From positions 5,538,501 through 5,602,500 of the forward strand of contig JAQFVV010000030.1 of assembly GCA_028023455.1 (NCBI GenBank): DNA of 64,000 nucleotides, given 5' to 3'. Of this stretch, positions 59,320 through 64,000 are shown in pieces; positions within the stretch are counted from its first letter, which is position 1; the number at the start of each line of letters is the position of its first letter. The position numbers and the translations under genes were made by a program. The notes below the pieces were generated by a model that was given only the letters and a program-made list of their open reading frames with translations, searched no databases and was not told the DNA's origin. This DNA comes from Epiperipatus broadwayi (taxonomy: Eukaryota; Onychophora; Udeonychophora; Euonychophora; Peripatidae).

Positions 59320-60740
59320 TTAGTTCTCTAGTAGTTCAGTTAAACATTCAGGTAGCATTTGACAATGTTCCTATTGACAATCATTTAAGGACTAGCAAAT
59401 ACATCAATATCAAAATCGCTTCTTTATGTACTTACTAATCTTCACAACAGAGAAATTCCTATTACATTAAATGGTAGATATTCTCAAACTTTTGGCCCTC
59501 ATTGTTCAATACCTCGAGACTACCCTCTAAGTCTCTCCTTTTCACATGCTATATAAATCCACTACTAATAAAAATTGAACAAGAACTGCCTAGAATAGAT
59601 ATTTCTGAACTAAAAGCTAATATTGCTTGCATTGCTTATATGCCTTATGTGTCAGTTTTTCTCTCTTCACAAAGTCAAATCCCACTTCAAAAAAATTTTG
59701 GCAGAATATTCAAATAAATATAAGTTTGAATTTAATATAGAGAAATAATGTGACTGGTTGGTCTATACTGGGAAAATAGATAGACAATTCTTTAAAGGAG
59801 AGCTGAGCCATTTCTAGGTTTTTCTTTTTACATAATATTGAATTTCAAAAAACTTCCACATTTCACTTTTCAGCAAAAAAACTTTTAATATTGATACTGG
59901 GATGTTTTTGAAATTACCCATTACAATTAAAAGGTATTGGGGTACAAATAGTATTAAAGTTAATTGTTCCATTTTTATTTACCATTGTCAAACTCACTCC
60001 ACTCACAACTCTGACACCATCCACCCCAGATAAATACAATAATGATTATTACTAATCATTTTCTAAACTAGAGATTATCTTTAGCACAGATGTAAACTTT
60101 AAACCTCAGTTAAACATTAATATATCTGATTTTTTAATTTTAAACATACACGCACATCTTTTTTTTCTTTCATCTTTTTAGGAAATTTAGATTTTGGCTA
60201 CTTGAGCCAAAATTCGTTGATTTCCTAATCAAATTAAATCTGAATTCTCTATCTACATTAAATTTTTTCAGATTCAAAAGACATTTACAGCAATGTTGAA
60301 CTTAAATGCTGGTTAAGCCATAGAGATACGGAAAACCAAACTCACTTGTTCTTTGAATGTATTTGTGTAGAAATTCCTAAGCTATTTAACAATTCAAATA
60401 CTAATAGAGAATCATTGTTTAACTCATATTCAAAGGGAGTTTTTGCCGATGTTAGAGCAAGCACCTTTATATTATATGCATTATGGTGTATAAGATGCTC
60501 TTTTATGTACAACAATACCAAAGAAGACTTATAAATACATTTTCCAACAAATTAAACATCTTTAGAAAAAGAAATAAAATGATTATCCCTCATGACAGCA
60601 CAACCTGAGTCATTAACATTATAAGTATGATCAAAATGATAGAATAGTTTTATGTTATTATAAATACATTATAATCGCTATATACTTTGTATGTATACCA
60701 AGAAAACAATGTAATCTTTTGAATAGTCAATAAAATATCT
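59320..60740 (+). mobile_element. Non-LTR retrotransposon 3' fragment with zf-RVT-like end
   Basis: Reverse transcriptase text: VAFDNVPIDNHLRTS, YINPLLIKIEQEL, then NIACIAY followed by a damaged catalytic box (MPYVSVF where ADDVSVF is expected; about 59620-59655). A fingers-like end follows: CWLSHRDTENQTHLFFEC (about 60305-60362) and LYALWCIRCSFM (about 60473-60508), as in the zf-RVT tail of L1/Tx1-type elements. Frames shift repeatedly and the 5' half is missing. The clade assignment is tentative. Confidence 0.6.
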
Positions 60741-60838
60741 TAGAAAATTAAAAGAAAATTAACAATTGAATCAATTTTATAAAAATATAATGACTAATTA
60801 TTTTCAGTGTAATAAAAATTAAAGTTATATCCAAATAT

Positions 60839-61019
60839 TCAAAATAAAAGTCATAGATCAATTCATAGATCACATGACCCTATCTCTTAAGCTTGTAAGT
60901 TATAAACAGTGAGGATTGCCAATTCCTCTACAAGCTTTATGATAAATGCTTAGCCAGAGCCAGCACTTAAAATAATCATTTATCATAAAGCTTGTAGAGG
61001 AATTGGCAATCCTCACTGT
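60839..61019 (-). mobile_element. Second foldback retroposon with an FHR-like tail
   Basis: Two 55-bp arms (GTGAGGATTGCCAATTCCTC and GAGGAATTGGCAATCCTCAC, extending through ACAAGCTTTATGATAAATG) flank a short centre. A one-sided tail at the left, read on the minus strand, is ATAACTTACAAGCTTAAGAG then ATAGGGTCATGTGATC. This resembles the FHR tail (ATAAC...CATAAGAAATGGTGATCATGTGAT). A perfect 14-bp direct repeat, TTATATCCAAATAT, flanks it (60825-60838 and 61020-61033). No hammerhead core was seen. Confidence 0.8.
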
Positions 61020-61033
61020 TTATATCCAAATAT

Positions 61034-61589
61034 GTTTGTATTCTACATATTTTGTTTAGTATGATATTAAGGATATGTAAATTTAGTTTGTGTATATAAA
61101 AATGTACACTATATGTAAAACATTAACTCATATATTTTTATTTGCACTAATATTTATATTTTAAATAAGTGTGAGACAAAGATTTTATTTATTGTTATTG
61201 CTGTAAATATATATTCTTCAGATAATTAGTCTATAATGTGTGCACAATTTTTTATCTTTATTTTTATAAACATTTCACAGATTAGATCAATATACATAGA
61301 TTAAACTTTATTATTGATTTCATTATATATGTTACACATATCCATGTGGGTGTATGTAATCTAGAAATAGATTTTTTTTTTATGATTCATTATTTATATA
61401 CTAAATGTCAGATTAATTAATTAATATTTTATGAAATTTTTTTTAACCAACTGTTGCTAAACTATTGCTAAATGTTATTTTTTTACAGAAAATGTTTTAA
61501 TTAATGACTGCATAATTTTTAAATGAAATTACTGCTTATATGTACTTTATGTGATAGTTTTTGTACTTGATAATCATTTAGTAGGCACT
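61034..61589. other. A+T-rich DNA, no gene seen
   Basis: No feature recognised. Confidence 0.35.
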
Positions 61590-62815
61590 GAATGGCATTG
61601 AGAGAGCCACGGAACCACTATTGAAATTAAATTTAGTGAAGAAAAATCAAAAGTAATGATGATTAATATTGGATAAAGAGAAGACAGAGAATTTTTATTG
61701 GGGGATATTAAGTTAGGTGTGGTGAATAGATATAACTATTTAGGAATCATCTGAAGTAATTGGAGAAATTGCTTGGATGAATGGGAGAAAAGATTGATAA
61801 ATGAAGCAAAGAAAAGAAAGGAATTGATAAAGAAATTAACAGTGTTCAGTATAATAATTATGATGTAGCTAGAATTGTATGGAAGGGAGTGGCAGTAGCA
61901 GGGTTGACATACAGTAACGATGCATTATGTGTTAGTAAAAGGGTATTAGATTACATAGAAAAAGTACAAAGAGAAGTAGGAAGACATGCATTAGATGCAG
62001 ATGTGTGGATGGCAAAGGAGGCAATTCAAGTAGAAATGGAATGGTCAAGTTTTTATATGAGAAATGCAAAAAGCAAAATGAAAATATTTGGTAGATTGCA
62101 GTTTATGGATGATAAAAGAATAGCCAAAATAGTATTTATTTGAGTTATGAATAAAGGACAGGCAACAAGATGGGTGAGAAAGGTAATGTGATATGCAGAA
62201 GATTTGGATAAAGAATTTATATCACTATACTTGTACAAAAGGTGGGATGATTGTGTTAGAAGAATTGTTGAATTCATTAACACTATAGTGTTAATGAATG
62301 GGATAGAAGAGTAGATGCATTAATAAAGAATAAGGAGTTGGAGAGATGGAGAACTACTATGGAGAAAGAAAGTGTTTAAATATATATAGAAGTAAACAAT
62401 ATTGGTGCAAGTTAATTTATGATAATAGCAAGAAAAGTAGTTTACTATTTAAGGCTGAAACGGGATCTTTAGAAATGAAGGAATATACACATAAATGGAA
62501 ACATGTGAGTGATTTAGTTTGCAAGTTGTGTAAGGAAGGCATAGAAAATATTAAGCATCTGTTAATTGAATGTAAATGGCTGAAAACAGAAAGTTGTGGA
62601 AGAATAAATATAAACAAAGTGATTATACCGAAAGTGGGTTATTGGTTTTTATGCTGGGTTTGTGAAAAGATAAGAACAATTTAGATATAAAAGCCATGGA
62701 GTTGACAAAGATTATAATTGTGGAAATGGGATGGAGCAGGATATGGGAAAACTTAGGGTGGAGAATAGAAAGGGAAGTTAAAGTGGCTAACACGGTTCTC
62801 TGGGCGTAATTGCTG
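61590..62815 (+). mobile_element. Non-LTR retrotransposon C-terminal fragment
   Basis: The text begins after the polymerase catalytic box: FSEEKSKVMMINI, then VVNRYNYLGI (about 61720-61750), YDVARIVWKGVAVAGLTYSN and CVSKRVLDYIEKVQREVGRH (61860-61990). The C-terminal knuckle is CKLCKEGIENIKHLLIEC (C-x2-C-x8-H-x4-C; about 62520-62575). This order is that of the thumb and tail of endonuclease-bearing LINEs. Frames break at least four times. The clade is not assigned; composition is purine-rich on this strand. Confidence 0.65.
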
Positions 62816-63770
62816 ACAGATTCCAGACTTCGTATACATACATTACTAAGCAACAAATGGAGGCAAAAAATACAAATCAATTGTACAAATATGAATTTAC
62901 TTCTACAAAACAATATTCCTATAAAACTTGCATAGTTTTAAAATACTAGGAACCCCCCCCCCCCCCAATCACAATACTAATATAAACTTGCAAAATTTTA
63001 ATGAAGTGGATTTTAATATTTGTATTAAGATGTTTTAATATTCATAATAAAAATGTTAACAATAAAAAGTTTCATTTTATTTTTAGAAAAAAAAAAAAAT
63101 CTCTATTGTTTTGCTATTAAAATTTGTGATAAAAGTCGAATCTAGTCTATCCATTTGTGTTAAGTTGTTTTTATTTTATTTGTAGTTGTGACCTATAAGA
63201 CTGGGAAAAAGAAAATCTGTAAATACTTTACTGTTTTAATAAATGAGTAGTAGATTTTTTTTATACTACTGTAAATAACGTTTGTATTAAGATCCTGTTG
63301 TTTAAAGGGAAGGGAGTAAAAATTGATTCATATATATTTTTCTATTTGTCATTTAGTATTTTCATTAGTCATCCTAGATTCTCCCAAGTGTCAATAAATG
63401 TCCCTCAATGCCACTAAATGATTACTTTTTTTTTTTTTATAAAAAAATAAAATTACCTTCAGAACAGAAACTGGTTTCAACTATCTAAAATTCAAATTCA
63501 TTTACATTAAATTTGATACAATAAAATTATTAGTCGAGATTGGATGTAATTGCTGATAAATCAAACATTTACTCTAATTTAACTTTTATTAAATAGTCTG
63601 ATATCTATTGCATGGTAATATATACATTGTAATTAAATGACACCTTTCATAATAAAACAAAAAAATATTTTTATCTAATTGATTAAATGAAACAAAAAAC
63701 CGTACAGTACTTATTACTAAATTCACTACTTCCTTTATTTTGCTGTAATATCTTGTATAAATACAATTTA
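62816..63770. other. A+T-rich DNA with a poly-C run
   Basis: A run of 14 C lies at about 62952-62965. No gene recognised. Confidence 0.4.
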
Positions 63771-63835
63771 TCCACTACTTTGATGAGTGCTGGTTTAACA
63801 CAAAATGCAACTTAGGGATCATTTGTCTTTTATCG
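63771..63835 (+). mobile_element. Hammerhead SINE-like element, core fragment
   Basis: TTGATGA (63780-63786; first core C changed to T), stem II GTGCTG/TAACAC around GTT, AAAA for GAAA, then TTAGGGATCATTTGTCTTTT, matching the downstream text of the 22.5-23.5 kb arms. It is a decayed copy. Confidence 0.55.
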
Positions 63836-64000
63836 TATCTTTATTTATATGAATTTAAAAGAATATGTGGTAATATTGAGGTTATTTAATATATTTATAA
63901 AGATATACTTGGGAAAAAGAAATGCGAATAACTGTTGTGTTTGTATGTTTAATTTTAAAAAATTAGATATATTAATCTTTAACTGAGTTTTAAAGTTTAT
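63836..64000. other. A+T-rich DNA at the window end
   Basis: No feature recognised. Confidence 0.35.

Overview
The window is eukaryotic: about 70-75% A+T by eye, spliced genes, and a dense layer of decayed transposable elements. The mix (RTE non-LTR elements of the 'craniofacial development protein 2-like' type, Gypsy, Merlin, hAT, tRNA-derived SINEs, a Penelope-like remnant) together with an Artemis gene and a GABARAPL2-type Atg8 gene fits an arthropod, probably an insect. Hemiptera is only a guess.

Host genes are few. (1) The first two coding exons of a PRP4 kinase homologue (PRPF4B, splicing-associated Ser/Thr kinase) lie on the minus strand at 14628-14716 and 7784-8518. They are joined by a 6.1-kb intron, and the kinase-domain exons are not recognisable to the left. 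(2) A complete single-exon Artemis/DCLRE1C nuclease gene is on the minus strand (44786-46459). (3) The 34-nt first coding exon of a GABARAPL2/GATE-16-like Atg8 gene (46651-46684, plus) lies head to head with Artemis across a 191-bp gap that probably acts as a bidirectional promoter. Its later exons are not seen before 64000.

The rest is mobile DNA. From left to right: a Merlin transposon with 40-bp imperfect TIRs (1956-4124); a deleted RTE copy (10.5-11.4 kb); a broken Gypsy element (about 17-22.4 kb); an inverted dimer of a hammerhead SINE-like element (22.5-23.5 kb); a nearly full-length dead RTE with a tRNA-derived SINE inserted in it (26.3-29.3 kb); a 110-bp tandem array and two palindromes with hammerhead-like cores (31.8-32.9 and 38.9-39.2 kb); a ZMYM1-like hAT (40.7-44.1 kb); a BED-finger hAT with an 8-bp TSD (49.2-52.1 kb); an inverted pair of Penelope-like (GIY-YIG) remnants (53.1-55.2 kb); and two further non-LTR fragments (59.3-60.7 and 61.6-62.8 kb).

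The most interesting system is a set of short non-autonomous elements built around self-cleaving hammerhead-type RNA motifs. One family (here 'FHR', foldback hammerhead retroposon, about 12 copies) is an inverted repeat followed by a one-sided 3' tail. Each arm can fold as a type I hammerhead with a 2-bp stem III and a two-part stem I. Most copies have direct-repeat target duplications of 10-15 bp, and one insertion consists of only the last 29 bp of the tail, which suggests target-primed reverse transcription rather than cut-and-paste. A second family (22.5-23.5, 44.4, 52.9, 63.8 kb) pairs a hammerhead, best core CTGACGA...GAAA at 52892-52917, with a downstream tRNA-like B box, an arrangement like the schistosome Sm-alpha SINE. 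A third class (tandem array, palindromes, solo motif after the GIY-YIG remnant) looks like Penelope-type pLTR material. All calls come from reading the sequence; no search or folding program was run.
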